A stretch of 64,000 nt of DNA, taken from NCBI GenBank assembly GCA_964016985.1, contig OZ024831.1:82438263-82502262 (forward strand). Reading direction: 5' to 3'. A program made the translations under genes and the position numbers. Below are positions 22,303-34,260 of this stretch, in pieces; position 1 is the stretch's first letter, and every line of letters starts with the position of its first letter. A model generated the notes under the pieces. It saw only the letters and a list, made by a program, of their open reading frames with translations. It was not told the DNA's origin and ran no database searches. Origin of the DNA: Anodontia alba. Lineage: Eukaryota > Mollusca > Bivalvia > Lucinida > Lucinidae.

Positions 22303-23489
22303 AAACACATCAGATAGTTTAAATGGCCTTGGTCAAATGTGATGACAAGTATGGTAAGGAGTTAATGTGTCCCAATATTTACAGTCCTTATGATATCACT
22401 TGGAAAGATGATTTTTGCTTGGTGTTTGAAAATGAAACAAATGGGATGTTCTTTGATCTCATCTTATTTGAAATCTTTTTTCTTTTTTCGTTTCAGGGCT
22501 ACATGGAGATTCAGAATTGCTAAAATTGTTTCGTTGCGATATCCAAGATGGCCGCCATGGTGGCCATCTTGAAAATGTTCATCTGAACTTTAAGTCGGAT
22601 TGAGCTAAATCTTGATGGGAGGAATCGAGGGGGCATGGAGATTCAGCATTGCGCTGAAATTAAAATGAAATTTTGAGTCAAAGGGGAGTTCGACTGATCC
22701 CTCGAATCACTCGATCGACTGACTATCCGAATCTCCGTCTGAATCCGCCCTGCATGCCATCTTTAAAAGGTTTACAAATGTAAGACTGGATTGGCATTGA
22801 GTCTGCGGCCCTTACAGTCATGCCAGTAAAGATGACAGCTGAGTCTCGATTTGGATTTATCACTACGTATGCAGTCTGTCGCATAAGTTCTACATTATAT
22901 ATTATCCTTTTATGTACATTGTATATTAATAAAATCTACCCTCCAATAAATCAATGTTTCCAAACTCTCTTAACCCCTCAACGATGTTTATTTCCCTTCA
23001 GAGCCTTAATCACACCCTGCTGAAATCCCACAATCGCCTCTTTATGACATTTCTAATCTTTCTTGCACAGCGCAATAGGGGCAATAAAATCATTTGTGAG
23101 TGATACCACTTTTAGTTTCATGTCTTTATCGTTTAAGTCATTCAGAAAAATCTGGATTTCAAAAAATTTGCCTAAGTTAAAATATAAAATCAGTATAGGA
23201 CTTAGAGATGATATTTTGCATATTTTTTCTAGAAACGGGGTTTAAATTTCATGCAAACTCTCCTAAGGAGACGATTTGTATCAAATGTTAAAACTCCACT
23301 GGGAGTAAATTATTTCCTTTAGGAGAAGACTGTTTGTTTGTAAAAATAATTCCATTTTGGCTACCTCGTGTCTTGCAGAACATGTAATCAACAATGCGTG
23401 GGAGAAACCAAGTGTCTGCTAAAAACAAACGGCCATCACGATGACTTGAAGCATTGCAGATTCGAAAGGTCCCATATCACAGAACACTG

Positions 23490-23830
23490 GTCCTTTTTGA
23501 GGTTTTCTTGTGCTATGGCTTCAGATCGCCTCTGAGCCATTTATTTTGTTTCTTCACAATGTGTTTCAATTATATGTATGTCACTGTGATGTTTCACAGA
23601 TGAGGTAGATGACCAATATGCATACTGAATAATATATTTGTAATTTGTAGCCTTCTGTTGTAGTTCTTCTATGTTTGTGAATCTGCGATTTCATATGTGG
23701 CGTTTTTGTTGTCCTTATTTGTTCCTCATATCTCCTTCATTTGGTGCCTTGGGTGGTCTGTGCTTCGTGATTATGGCATTACCGCTTTAGTCATATTTTC
23801 CTCATCAAACCTTGATTTTTTTCAGTTTCT
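23490..23830. repeat. Dispersed repeat, about 340 bp
   Basis: Matches 50440-50830 in order (TTTGTTTCTTCACAATGTGT, TATGTATGTCACTGTGAT, CTCATATCTCCT, GTGCTTCGTGATTATGGCATT). Its right part is the reverse complement of block C sequence at 21460-21550 and 54980-55080. Confidence 0.65.
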
Positions 23831-24530
23831 CCCTGTGTTGTATAAACATGAATTCGCGGTGGACAGAAAACGATTTGTTTGACATGAGCTTTAACGGCTC
23901 AGTCAATGATGTTTCGATCAGCAATGAGCAGTACACAATTAGTCCACATCGGAATACCCACAATTTTTCTATATAACCTGGTAATAATCTAACATAGGTA
24001 GTATCGAGAAAAAAAGTTAAGAGTGGCACAAACATTTTGCAAGACCATGCAATATAATGATTTGATCTGCGGAAGTGAAAACGAATTAGTGCATAAAGAA
24101 TTATTCTCCAATCAGCAGTTATCATTTAAACAGTTACATTAGTTGTTTGAATCAAATTCAGCAGCACTGGATCAAGAAAGATTTTGCTTCCTGGTGTTAC
24201 CGAACCTACCCGACCTGTGGAGTGCCAGTAGCATATCGAAGACAACCGACGATTACCGAAAAAGTACCGTTGTTTACCGAGGGCACCATCAGCTGCCGAA
24301 TGATGCATCCAAAATGCACTATCCTTCACTGATATCACGAAGTGTGTTTTGCCTGCGTACCAAAGCAGTTTAAAGTTGAGATAAAATTGTTCTCAAGTTG
24401 GGGTATAAAACCCCGGTGATTGGTTGTAAGCATTCACATTGAAATCGCTGTCCTTTAAATTGAACTCAACTCTTAAACATGTTAAAACGCCTTGCATTAA
24501 CTGAAGAAGACGACATACGGATATGGTTTA
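23831..24530. other. No confirmed gene
   Basis: An open stretch at 24143-24373 with proline- and threonine-rich translation has no partner elsewhere in the window, no splice context that stands out and low complexity. Nothing else recognised. Confidence 0.4.
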
Positions 24531-24532
24531 TT

Positions 24533-24578
24533 TCAGCAGCAGTAGCAGCAACAACAACAACAACAACAGCAGCAGCTG

Positions 24579-24609
<31 letters not shown>

Positions 24610-24643
24610 AACAACAACAACAACACGGCAACAACAACAGTAT
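24533..24643. repeat. (CAA)n/(CAG)n trinucleotide repeat
   Basis: About 110 bases of ACA with AGC interruptions. The homopolymer-like proteins read from it on both strands are artefacts. Confidence 0.95.
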
Positions 24644-24929
24644 TCAGCAGATAATAGAACTGGAAAACTTAAAGTAGAAAGCAAAACTTTTAACATTTAT
24701 TATTTTTGTTTAATTGCAATGTTACACTAATGACTATCTATCTACCTAATCAGATTTTTACCGCTACCAGGCAGCAGAGCCACACAGAGGCAGCGCCAGA
24801 AAAAATCTGGATTAGTTTACCCTTGACCTTGGCTTGAAACGGTGTCCACGCATAATTAATGCGTAGACTATCTCGCCTGATCGAACCATATGCATAAAGG
24901 TCAAGGTCTGTAAGTTTCAGAATGTAGGC

Positions 24930-25141
24930 GGGCCCCCATAGGCTAGTGGATAAGAGAGTTGACTCTTAATCCATTAGGTTTCTCGCCGCTGTAGTTCGAG
25001 CCTAGCTCGGATCACATGTGGGAAAGCCAAGTTCTGCTTACGGATGGTAGGTGGTTTTTTCCCGGGTTCTCCGGTTTTCGCCCACCTTTGATGAACGATC
25101 GGCTCGATAGAAATATTCTTCTTGAAAGGGTCGTAAAACCT

Positions 25142-25180
<39 letters not shown>
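24930..25180 (+). mobile_element. tRNA-derived SINE with poly(A) tail
   Basis: The head resembles a tRNA: an A-box-like GGCTAGTGGATAAGAG and a B-box-like TAGTTCGAGCCTA. A central domain with CCCGGGTTCTCCGGTTTTCG and CCCACCTTTGATGAACGATC follows, then TCTTGAAAGGGTCGTAAAACC and 38 A residues (25143-25180). The central block is of the kind seen in widespread metazoan SINE superfamilies; assignment to the molluscan V-SINE group is inference. No target duplication was found. Confidence 0.8.
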
Positions 25181-25182
<2 letters not shown>

Positions 25183-25639
25183 AGAACTCGGTCAAGAGAA
25201 AAGAGCTTCAATACGTGTGTATTACTAATGCGCAATGTAATATCACACTTGCTCCGTGCCACAACCCCGGGAGAGCAGTAGAAGGAGCCCAAAAAGAATC
25301 ACTACATATAGGGCACCTCTTCCTTATCGTCGTACACCAGCAGCAATCAAATGGTATTTTTCTATCGACCTGACGGCTCTTCTTAGAGTCATCCAGCCAT
25401 GGAGCTTTCGGAGAAACGGTTAGTTGACGTTAGTTAGTCGAATCTCCTACACCGACCCGCTGGCTGATTTTTCGGTATTTTTCCCCGTCGATATGTTGGC
25501 CGCCATTTTGTGGTCGTTGTCTCCACCACACCACTTCGAAGTGTGTCGTCCGATAATTCGTGGTTGGCACTAATGACTATTTAAATCAAACTTTAGATAT
25601 CATTTAAATAGCTAACTATGAAAACATCTTACAACTATA
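25181..25639. other. No gene seen
   Basis: Mixed sequence with a short palindrome CCACTTCGAAGTG near 25531 and CGCCATTTTGTGG near 25501. Nothing recognisable. Confidence 0.4.
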
Positions 25640-26290
25640 AATGAACATAAGCGCAAGTCTTTCATTTGTTGCACTGTTACGTTCAACTAACATATACACA
25701 TGTCTTTTATTTGTAGCATTGTTACATTAAATTACCTATACATCTGTCTTTCATTTGTTGCATTGTTACATTAAATTACATATACGCATGGCTTTCCTTT
25801 GTTGCATTGTTTCATTCAATTACATATACATATGTCTTTTTTGTTGCATTAATACATTAAATTACAAATACATATGTCCTTTTTTGTTGCATTGTTACAT
25901 TAAATTACATAAACACATGTCTTTCCTTTGTTGCATCGTTACATTATATACATTTGTCTTTCATTTGTGTCCATTATTACATTAAATTACACACACACAT
26001 GACTTTCATTTGTTGCATTGTTACATTAAATTACATATAAACATGACCTCTTTTGCTGCATTGTTATATCAAATTACCTATACAGCTGTCTTTCATTTCT
26101 AACACTTACATGTTAAAACACCGATACATGACTTTCATTTGTTGCATTGTTACGTTAAAATACTGATACATCAGTCCAGTCTTTTATTGCAGTGTTATGT
26201 TCAAATACCGATATACCTGTCACTTGACGCATTGTAACACTGAAATTCCAATACATCAGTCTTTCACATGTTGCACTGTTACATAAAAAT
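25640..26290. repeat. About 44-bp minisatellite
   Basis: Roughly 14 imperfect copies of ATGTCTTTCATTTGTTGC, then ATTGTTACATTAAATTACAT and ATACAC. Units become more diverged toward the right. The repetitive ORF at 25755-25985 is a translation of this array. Confidence 0.92.
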
Positions 26291-26317
26291 CCCTTAAGTA
26301 TTTGTACATATATGGGT

Positions 26318-26393
26318 AAGCAAACGGTGTAGATACACCTCAGACACCGCAGATCACGGCGTCTGATCATGGTCTACACTGTATGTCACTCGG
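26318..26393. repeat. Common transposon hairpin core
   Basis: GCAAACGGTGTAGATACACC pairs with GATCATGGTCTACACTGTAT around CGCAGATCACGGCGTCTGAT. It is followed by CACTCGGCTGGCAGTTTTAGACACA and GTAATAAAATGGAC, the same right flank as the copies near 29405, 55340 and 58262. Confidence 0.75.
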
Positions 26394-27081
26394 CTGGCAG
26401 TTTTAGACACACCAACATGTAATAAAATGGACCAGGTCATTTTTCAGGAAGAAAACTTAAGTCGTCCGAACATTTAAGGTAAATAAAACACTTCATAAAC
26501 AACAGGTATATGCAACATTATGTGAACATACGCCCAAATGAAAGGAGTGTTCAGAAGATATTTTAATTTTTGCAATAAAACATGGTTTGTGGGTTCTCAC
26601 TAGAATCGCATTGGGGGTATTCAATGGCATCCCGTTGCCGAAGCGATTCGAGTGGGTTCCTTCAAGATATGTTTGGTACAAAAACAACAGAAACTATTTT
26701 AAGGGGTCTAAATACATTTGCTAGAGTTTCTGCCATTGTTACAAATAAGGTAACTTTTGTGAATTCCTATTTACTTGCTTGAGCATCAATCCCCTTCTGA
26801 ATAAAAGTCACTCGGAATGGAAAGACGTTTCTCCAAACAAGGAAAGAATTTGCTCCAATTCTTTCCTTTTAAAGCAGACCCTTTTCAGAAGTGAGACAAC
26901 TCAATATTGACAGAGTTTGCTTCCCTGAAAGTGCATCAACTTCCCTTTAATCATCTCCACACTTGTCGTATTTTCCGGTGCTAATCGTAAACAAACGAGT
27001 CTATCATGAGAAAATGTCTTTTCGGGGTACATGATAGCAGTTAGGGATCAAGGTCAGCAAAATAGCACCATTTTTCTACTG
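26394..27081. other. No gene; end of block C homology
   Basis: Bases about 26830-27000 match 59950-60125 (TTTGCTCC..TTCTTT, GACAGAGTTTGCTTCCCTGAAAGTG), extending the colinear duplication. The open frame at 26582-26782 has no support. Confidence 0.55.
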
Positions 27082-27360
27082 CATTACGAAAACATGCCTA
27101 TTCAACTATATTGAAAATTTTACCACCAAAAAATGAAAAAATTCGGAAAAAAAATCTGATTTTTTTTTCATATTTCTGCACAAAACATGGATTGTGGGTA
27201 CTCGTTAGAACCGCCTCGACGAGGCGGTTCTAACGAGTACCCACAATCTATGTTTTGAGCAGAAATAAGAAAAATAATGTATACCCCTATAAACCCCAGT
27301 TTTACTATATAAAAGTGGGGTATAAGGGGGTCAAAATTATATAGGCATGTTTTCGTGATG
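27082..27360. mobile_element. Hairpin MITE family H, copy 3
   Basis: Termini CATTACGAAAACATGCC and complement. The central palindrome is perfect across AACCGCCTCGACGAGGCGGTT. Confidence 0.92.
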
Positions 27361-27579
27361 GTATGTAATGTTTATGTTAGCGGATATCGAAGGTCCCGAT
27401 CATATTGCATAGACTGGGCTTTACGGGCTGTACACATACGCACCGAAGGCTAAATTTCACATGAAGCGGCCCAAATATAGTAGAATAGCAGTGCATTTTT
27501 TTTATTACCAAATTCAATCATTTGTACAGAAGTCCGGAATGGACATATTTTTTCTCTCTATCTTTTTCTTTCAAGGGAT

Positions 27580-27763
27580 GTGTGTGTGTGTGCATGTGTG
27601 TGTGTGTGGGGGGGGGGGGGGGGAGGGGGTCGGTGGGGATGGGTTCAGTTGCCAAACTGCTACGACAATCCGTATTTCTGCTACTACCAGCCTAATAACT
27701 GCCTGAGAAATACGTAGTTTCCTGCTTACACATTAACAAATGAAAACACTACCACTACTAATA

Positions 27764-27795
<32 letters not shown>

Positions 27796-27884
27796 ACACA
27801 CACATACACACACACAAAATAACAAAAAAAAAGCACGTAACAAACAAACAAACAACAGCAACAACAACATACAAACAAACAAAC

Positions 27885-27917
<33 letters not shown>

Positions 27918-27935
27918 ACAAACAAACAAAAACAC
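27580..27935. repeat. Simple-sequence block: (GT)n, poly(G), (AC)n, (AAC/AAAC)n
   Basis: A GT-rich run merging into about 16 G residues (27580-27630), then alternating AC (27765-27818) and CAA/CAAA repeats (27840-27930). All open frames here are low complexity. Confidence 0.95.
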
Positions 27936-27989
27936 AGTAACAGCTGGATGAGTTCGTTACGCCTGCTAATATATGTAGTTTCCTTTGTC

Positions 27990-28760
27990 AACCCAGAGAA
28001 ACCAATAAAAAATGAATACCAGTTTGTGAGAACGAATTATCAATTCTTTAGAACAAAATCATTTTGGTCAATCAGAGAGTCTTGTAATTCGTTGGAAAAG
28101 ATTAATAATTCGTGGGAAAGATTTATTTATCGGCTGGAATGAATTTGTAATTTTTGGGTACAGAATTTTTTTAATAGAGGTCGATTTTTAAGACAAATTG
28201 TTAACTGGTGGGAAGTAGTTGTGGTCATGGTACCCAAGCCATAAATCAAACTCATAAATCCGTAAACGAATGACGAATCAGAATGTCCAGACCTACAGAC
28301 ATGGACCCCAGAATATAGGGTGTAACCAGGCGTCCGCGGATAGTAAGCAAGCTTCGCCCACCATGCCCACAGACCTGAACGAAGGAAATGTAGGTAGATG
28401 CGTATGTCCGGAAGTTTGGAAGTCTACTTATGGCTCGTCACTGGCAAAAACATCAGAAACAACTCTGGAAACTGTCACATTGTAGGGATTGACCAGATCA
28501 TTACGTCTTCCATAGAACTTCTTAAGTGTTGCTACCAGTTTGTTTGTTTTTCATTTTTTTTTATTTATTTATTTATTTTTTTTTGATACCCCTGGCTCAA
28601 CACCTTTGTAGTGAGCACTTTCCAACCAAATAATAATTCGTTTTTGGGAATAATAATTCGTTTACACCAATTTATAATCCGTTTTAGGGAATTCATAATT
28701 CATTGCCACCAATAAACAATCCGTACGAAGGAATTTAAAACGGAGAAACACGTGTCCCGT
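27990..28760. mobile_element. Possible DNA transposon with subterminal motif arrays
   Basis: Short, related motifs cluster on both sides: AACGAATTAT, TTGTAATTCGTTGG and TAATTCGTGGGAAAG on the left (28033-28130), AATAATTCGTTTTTGGGAA and AATCCGTTTTAGGGAATTC on the right (28627-28700). A modestly open stretch lies between (28270-28485). The design resembles 43841-45859 and 48008-49718. Ends were not resolved. Confidence 0.35.
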
Positions 28761-29026
28761 AATTTTATGATCTTTTCAAAATATTATTTTCCATTATGGA
28801 TCAACCTGTTGCGATCAATTATGTTTTACTTAAACGAAATTAATAGTTTTTGCACGAACGTGTATAAACTGCATAGAGTTGAATAGAAGTGTCGCACCTT
28901 GGCGACTTTCAATGAACCGGATATACAAACTGCACTCGTCCTACAATGTATGGAATGTCATTGCTCTTTTACATTCAATTACAACATTTCCGTATTCTCC
29001 TTAAGTTTTCGGACAGACAGGCTTGG

Positions 29027-29405
29027 GCAAACAGTGTAGGCCCAGATCAGACGCCGTGTCTGATCAGGGTCTACAATGTTTGCCAGCATAATGCGGCGTC
29101 TGATCAGCGTTTACACTGTTTGCAAGCATTTTGCGGCGTCTGATCAGGGTCTTTATTGTTTGCCAGCATAATGCGGCGTCTGATCAGGGTCTACACTGTT
29201 CGCCAGCATAATGCGGCGTCTAATCAGGGTCTAAATTGTTTGCCAACATAATGCAATGTCTGATCAAGTATACACTGTTTGGCAGTATTTTGCGGCCGCT
29301 GATCAGGGTCTTTACTGTTTGCCAGCATAATGCAGCGTCTGATTAGAGTCTACACTATTTGCCAGTATAATGCGGCGTCTAATTAGGGTGTTCACTGTTT
29401 GCCAC
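29027..29405. repeat. 40-bp tandem array derived from a hairpin arm
   Basis: Starts with a complete hairpin core (GCAAACAGTGTAGGCCCAG...GGGTCTACAATGTTTGC, 29027-29083), followed by about eight head-to-tail copies of one arm: GCATAATGCGGCGTCTGATC plus AGGGTCTACACTGTTTGCCA. The flank after the last copy (GCCACTCATCCAGCGTT) is the normal right flank of single-copy hairpins, so the arm was amplified in place. Confidence 0.9.
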
Positions 29406-30344
29406 TCATCCAGCGTTCTGTTTTTCAGACAGATCAATGGATACTAAAATTGACGTTCAATTTTAGGACAAATATGTTAATCCATTAAAGGTGTCCAAAT
29501 ATTTAGGTTAAATATGGTAACAGTCATGATTAAACTTAAGAACGTGCAAGCAAAATAAATGAGTGAAAATGTAAGAAAGGATACCTAATGTCAGAATGCC
29601 CACCCGCATAGTCTGTTCAGATTCTTTGCTGTCCGTCGTTCTATCCCGCAGTATCAAATAGGTCTATGAGCGGACAAAGGAGGCCCTTTGGAGGGCGAGC
29701 GGATGCACAGACTGATCTATACTTCGACTATCAAATGGATAAGTATCAATAACTCTTTCGTTATGTTACGTTTCAATGAGTATTTTAGTGGTAAATAGGA
29801 TATAAGCTCTGGGGTCTCATTAGAATCACATTGGCATTAACTCAATTTGGTCTGGACCCCTTCCCCCTGCCCCCCACCCCCACACACACATCTATAAAAA
29901 ACAAAAAAGGGTTAATGGAATACAGTGCAGACCCAGATCAGAATGTAGAGTTTGATCAGTGTATGCAAATAGTTAAGTGATTTCTTTCTCTAGGTATATC
30001 TGAATCACAGCCTGATGTACTTCAAACTGAAATCCGACTCTCCAAAAATATAGTGTTGGGGAGTTTATTCAGTCTAAAAAGAGTAAAAACCTTTGAACTC
30101 TCTAGTAATACAGCAGGAGACAATAAATGTTATATATGTATTTCTTATTTTCCATAGAAAAAGGATTTGACATTTCAAGTGCTTTCCAGTGTAAATAATT
30201 TCCACGAAGTATTAAATCCTATTTTAGAAGTAAAATAATACGAAAATGATAAAAAAAAAAAAAAAACTCTGAAATTCTTAATAGCATGCTAAGCCTTCTA
30301 AGCTATTAACACGATTTTTCTACTTATATTGAACACAATCACAG
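29406..30344. other. No gene seen
   Basis: Contains dispersed-repeat motifs (GGACAAATATGTTAATCC, CTGATCTATACTTCG) and a C-rich/CA tract at 29860-29890. A poly(A) run lies at 30250-30266. The junction between the two large units lies at or near the right edge. Confidence 0.5.
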
Positions 30345-31890
30345 CACATAGTCTACCGATGACACCACGAGGACGAGTAAATAACATAGACTGGCAATGA
30401 CACTACAAGGACAAAGAAAATATTATGGTCTACCAATAGCGCCACGAGTACGAGTAAATAAAATAGTCTACCAATTACAGCAAGAGGACGAGTAAATAAC
30501 ACAGTCTACCAATGACACCACAAGGAAGAGTAAATAATATAGTCTACCAATGACAACACAAGGAAGAGTAAATAATATCGTCTAGCAATGACACCAAACG
30601 GACGGGTAAATTACATAGCCCACCAATGACACTAGAATAACATAGTATATCAATAACACCAAGAGGACGAGTAAATAACATAGTCATTCAATGACACAGA
30701 GAGGATTAGTAAATTACATAATCCACCAAGACACCACGAGGACGAGTAAATAACATAGTCTACCAATAACACCTCGAGTAGATGACACAGTCTAAAAATG
30801 ACACCACTAGGACAAGTAAATAACATAGTCCACCAATGACACCACAAGGACGAGTAAATAACATAGTCTACCAATGATATCACAAAAATAGGAAAAAAAC
30901 ATAGTCCTCGAATAAAACAAAGCGGACGAGTAAACCACATAATCTATCAATGACACCAAGAGGATGAGTAAATAACATAATCTACCACTGACACAACAAG
31001 GACGAGTTTATAACAAAGTCTACCAATGACACCACCTGGACAAATTAATAACATCTACCAGTGACAACACGAGGTCGAGTTAATATCAAAATTCCCCAGT
31101 GACACCACAAGGACGAGTAAATAACATAATCTACCAATGACACTTTGAGGACGAGTAAATAACATAGTCTACCAATGACACTTTTAGGACGGTTAAATAA
31201 CATAACCTACCAATGACATCAAGAGGACGGGTAAATAACATAGTCTACCTATGATACCACAAGGGCGAATAAATAACATAGTCTACCAATGATACTATAA
31301 TGACGGGTAAATAACACAGTATACCAATGACAATAGAAAGACGAGTAAATAACATAGTTTTCCAATGATACCGAGAGGATGAGTAAAGAACATAGCCTAT
31401 TTATGACAGCAAGAGGACGAGTAAATCACATAGTCTACCAATGATATCAAGAGGATAACATATTCTACCAATGACACCACAAGGATAAGTAAGGATAAGT
31501 AAATAACATAGTAAATAACATAGTTTACCAATGACACCACGAGGACGAGTAAATAACACAGTCTACCAAGGACACCACGAGGACGAGTAAATAACACAGT
31601 CTACCAGTGACACCACAAGGACGAGTAAATAACAAAGTCTACCAATAACACCACAAGGACGAGTAAATAACATAGTCTACCAATAATATCACAAGGACGA
31701 GTAAATAATATAGTCTACCAATAACACCACAAGAAAGAGTAAATAACTTAGTCTACCAATGACACCACAAGGATGAGTAAATAACATAGTCTACCAATGA
31801 TAACACAAGGACGAGTAAATAACATCAATGACACAAAGAGGTCAAGTAAATAATGTATCATAGTCTATCAATGATACAAAGAGGACGAGT
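30345..31890. repeat. 38-bp minisatellite array, unit 2 copy
   Basis: About 40 imperfect copies of the same unit as 1-1372, in the same orientation, and marks the start of unit 2. Minus-strand open frames in it are repeat translations. Confidence 0.95.
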
Positions 31891-32643
31891 AAATATATAA
31901 GTACACATCTAAAACTATTCCAGTAGTCTCGGTGGAAAATGTTTCCAGAACTCATAATTTCTTGAAGGAAGCAGTTCCTCAAGTAGTAAGAGACGATATC
32001 ACGCCGTGTGACGAATGATGGTAACCCGACGTGCAAAACTTATTGACGCCATCTGAAAAAGGCTTAAACAATACGATCGTATCAAGTAGATTCTAAAGGA
32101 ATTATTTTATGCCTTGTATAGATTAACCCTTAAAGCGCCAAGAAAAACTGCATCTGAAAATGTCGTCTGTTTATGTCGTCTGCTGAATATTCTTGCAGAC
32201 TTTTCAAACCTATTTTTGCATACAGGCAAACAGTGTGGACCCTGATCAGACTGCTAAAGGAGCAGTCTGATCTGGGTCCACACTGTTTGCAAAAATGACT
32301 TTTAAAATTACAAGCAGATGACAAAGCAGACGACAATAGTTGTGACTGGCGCTTTAATGGTTAATACACATTGAATTTTTGAGCATTTTAGGCAGCAAAG
32401 GATGTGAAGTTTCTTCATGCAGACAACGGAGACTCTGATAGACTACGCGCATACGCAGGCTGATTTGCGTCTTCGTTTGCGTGCACATGTCAGAAGGTCC
32501 GTTTTCTCACGTTGCGGTTCAAAATAAATGCTAAATACATTGCAACAGCTTGCTGAGATAGATTAGATGATGTGATGTTTTGAGCGTGCAACAGAGGGTT
32601 AATGGAAAACAAAACAAAAAACAATACTTGAATATGGATTAAA
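31891..32643. other. Duplicated flank of minisatellite (block A')
   Basis: Colinear with 1373-1884, sharing GTACACATCTAAA, ACAATACGATCGTAT, GAAGTTTCTTCATGC, AACAGCTTGCTGAGATAGAT and TGATGTTTTG.GCGTGCAACAGA. Interrupted by the MITE at 32127-32360. Confidence 0.85.
32127..32360. mobile_element. piggyBac-type MITE family P, copy 2, 234 bp
   Basis: TTAA at 32123-32126 and 32361-32364. Termini are CCCTTAAAGCGCCA and the complement of TGGCGCTTTAATGG, with one mismatch. It is about 97 percent like 21158-21394 by eye. The unit 1 counterpart near 1602 reads straight through a single TTAA, a natural empty site. Confidence 0.96.
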
Positions 32644-32644
32644 G

Positions 32645-32838
32645 CTTAGCACTCTGGGTAAAATTTTTAACAGACGACATTTTGAAATATGTTTTCTTTT
32701 TTTCCAGAAAATAGGATTAGACATTTCATGCAAATTGACTCCAGTGGACGAAATGTCAAATCCTGTTTTCTGGGAAGATTAAGAAAAATAGTTCAATATG
32801 TCGTCTGCTGAGAAATTTTACCCTGAGTGCAAAGTATA
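32645..32838. mobile_element. Palindromic MITE, 194 bp
   Basis: Left terminus TTAGCACTCTGGGTAAAATT...CAGACGACA pairs with TGTCGTCTGCTG...AAATTTTACCCTGAGTGCAAAG. The inner pair is CATTTCATGCAAATTG and GGACGAAATGTCAAATCCTG. No ORF. Relatives lie at 1885-2022 and 19640-19800. Confidence 0.8.
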
Positions 32839-32886
32839 AAAGCCATAATAAAAATTGTAATTCTGGCTGTTGTCTTCTGGCTACTA

Positions 32887-32993
32887 CCCAACAGGCACAC
32901 AACGTTGAAAAAACGCCGATTTACGTTGATTCAAGGCCAAGACGTTGAATTAATGTTGAGTCGACGTTATTTCAACGTTGTGTACCTGCTGGG
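32887..32993. mobile_element. AACGTTG-type miniature element, 107 bp
   Basis: Flanked by TA on both sides (32885-32886, 32994-32995). Termini are CCCAACAGGCACACAACG and the complement of CGTTGTGTACCTGCTGGG. The interior is almost entirely variants of ACGTTGAWT in both orientations. Related by design to 10107-10297. Confidence 0.8.
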
Positions 32994-33309
32994 TATAGTC
33001 TGATTCTGAGTCGTAATTTACACAAACTGCTCTGGTTTCGACATCTTTCAGAAAGTCGTTTCTTGTCTGGCACATTACACAGAAGAAGTATTTGCAAACT
33101 TTTGTCATGGTTTAATGCAAAACATTTTGTCGTATTTCCCTAGGAATCAAAACTTTATTTCTGTTATTTTGTTTTTAAATTATAGATTGAGTACATTGGA
33201 GGCAGGCTTTCAACAAGTTCCACTTCTTAAAAAAATCTGAAATGTTCACAATACTTTTAGGAAACATCATTAAGTACCAATTAATAGAGAAAACTAAACC
33301 ATATTTTCA

Positions 33310-33436
33310 GATATATGAATTAAAAAAAAAAAAAAAAAATAAAATAAATATATAAAATAAATAAATAAAATAATAATAATAATAAAAAAAAAAAAATAAA
33401 AAAATAAAACGACAATTTTTTAGAATTTGTATGGTC

Positions 33437-33475
<39 letters not shown>
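33310..33475. repeat. A-rich/T-rich low-complexity block
   Basis: AAATAAAT-type repeats with A runs (33320-33410) followed by about 33 T residues (33443-33475). Confidence 0.95.
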
Positions 33476-33478
<3 letters not shown>

Positions 33479-33529
33479 TTTATTCAGTTTTAGGGGAAAA
33501 ATTTAAGAACAAACATAGAGACAGAAAAG

Positions 33530-34260
33530 ACAAACACAAGAAGATTTGTAAAGTGTGATTATTCTTGGTAAAGGGACACTAAATAAAAGTAAGTACCAAA
33601 TGCCAAAGGCCTAGTCCTTCTAGTTTCACACAAGAAGATTTTCAAACTTGAGTTTTCCCATACGAGTCTATGTAAGACAAGTGATCTGTGAGATGGAGCC
33701 ATTTTGATTGCAGGACATACGTAATTCAAACAACCTTGGTAGAGGTTGGGGGGACTCCTTTTCTCGGACAATTAAAACTGGCTCTGATATACTCCGTGTT
33801 AGAATAATGCCACTACTGGTCACCACTCGCCGTAGAAGAATAATGTTCTGTAAGGATTTAATCACGTATAGATGTAACATACTAAATCTGAATACGTGTG
33901 TTCTAGTACCCAGAGTAGCATGGTTCACAAGGCTGCGGTAATACAGTGCCCGACTTGTACAACATCTCCCATTTCCCTGAGGACAAGTAAGAAATTTCAA
34001 TGTATTTGTCCTGTGACAAGGACTTCATAGCTCTAGCTAAGAATAGTATTCAGATTATTACTTTTCCTATTTCTCGAAGAAAATATATGTTGTGGCTACT
34101 CATTAGAAGCGCCTTACCGAGGCGCTTCTAATGAGTATCCACAATATGTATTTTCTACGAGAAATAAGAAAACAATATCAATTATCTGGCAAGTAAATCT
34201 GTGTTGGGTGAGTGGATTTTGACCATTTACTTGTCCTTAGACAAGCAATAAAATTTGATA
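33530..34260. mobile_element. Palindromic element with 34056-34172 hairpin
   Basis: Central inverted repeat: CTATTTCTCGAAGAAAATAT and TGGCTACTCATTAGAAGCGC against GCGCTTCTAATGAGTATCCA and the partner arm. It resembles the centre of MITE family H but with a different stem. Outer pieces GAGGACAAGTAAG (33979) and ACTTGTCCTTAGAC (34230) are also inverted. The open frame 33668-34000 on the minus strand has no homologue here and no coding support. Confidence 0.55.

Larger units (their letters stand above)
20665..23410. other. Segmental duplication block C, unit 1
   Basis: Colinear with 53230-59960. Anchors include TTTACTACCATGTGCGTTTC (20827), AACTGTAACACAATCATG (20900), CCTCCCGAGACAC (21502), GCATTTAGTGTTGGCCTTTGG (21789), GGACCTTCGG-like sequence (21929), AAAATGAAATTTTGAGTCAAA (22662), GATGACAGCTGAGT (22830), AAATCAATGTTTCCAAACTC (22947) and GGGGCAATAAAATCATT (23078). 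No gene is evident; several MITEs are embedded. Confidence 0.85.

Noticed and set aside
27726..27991. Cys/Val/Phe-rich and Thr/His-rich ORFs
   Set aside because: Translations of CA and CAA microsatellites.
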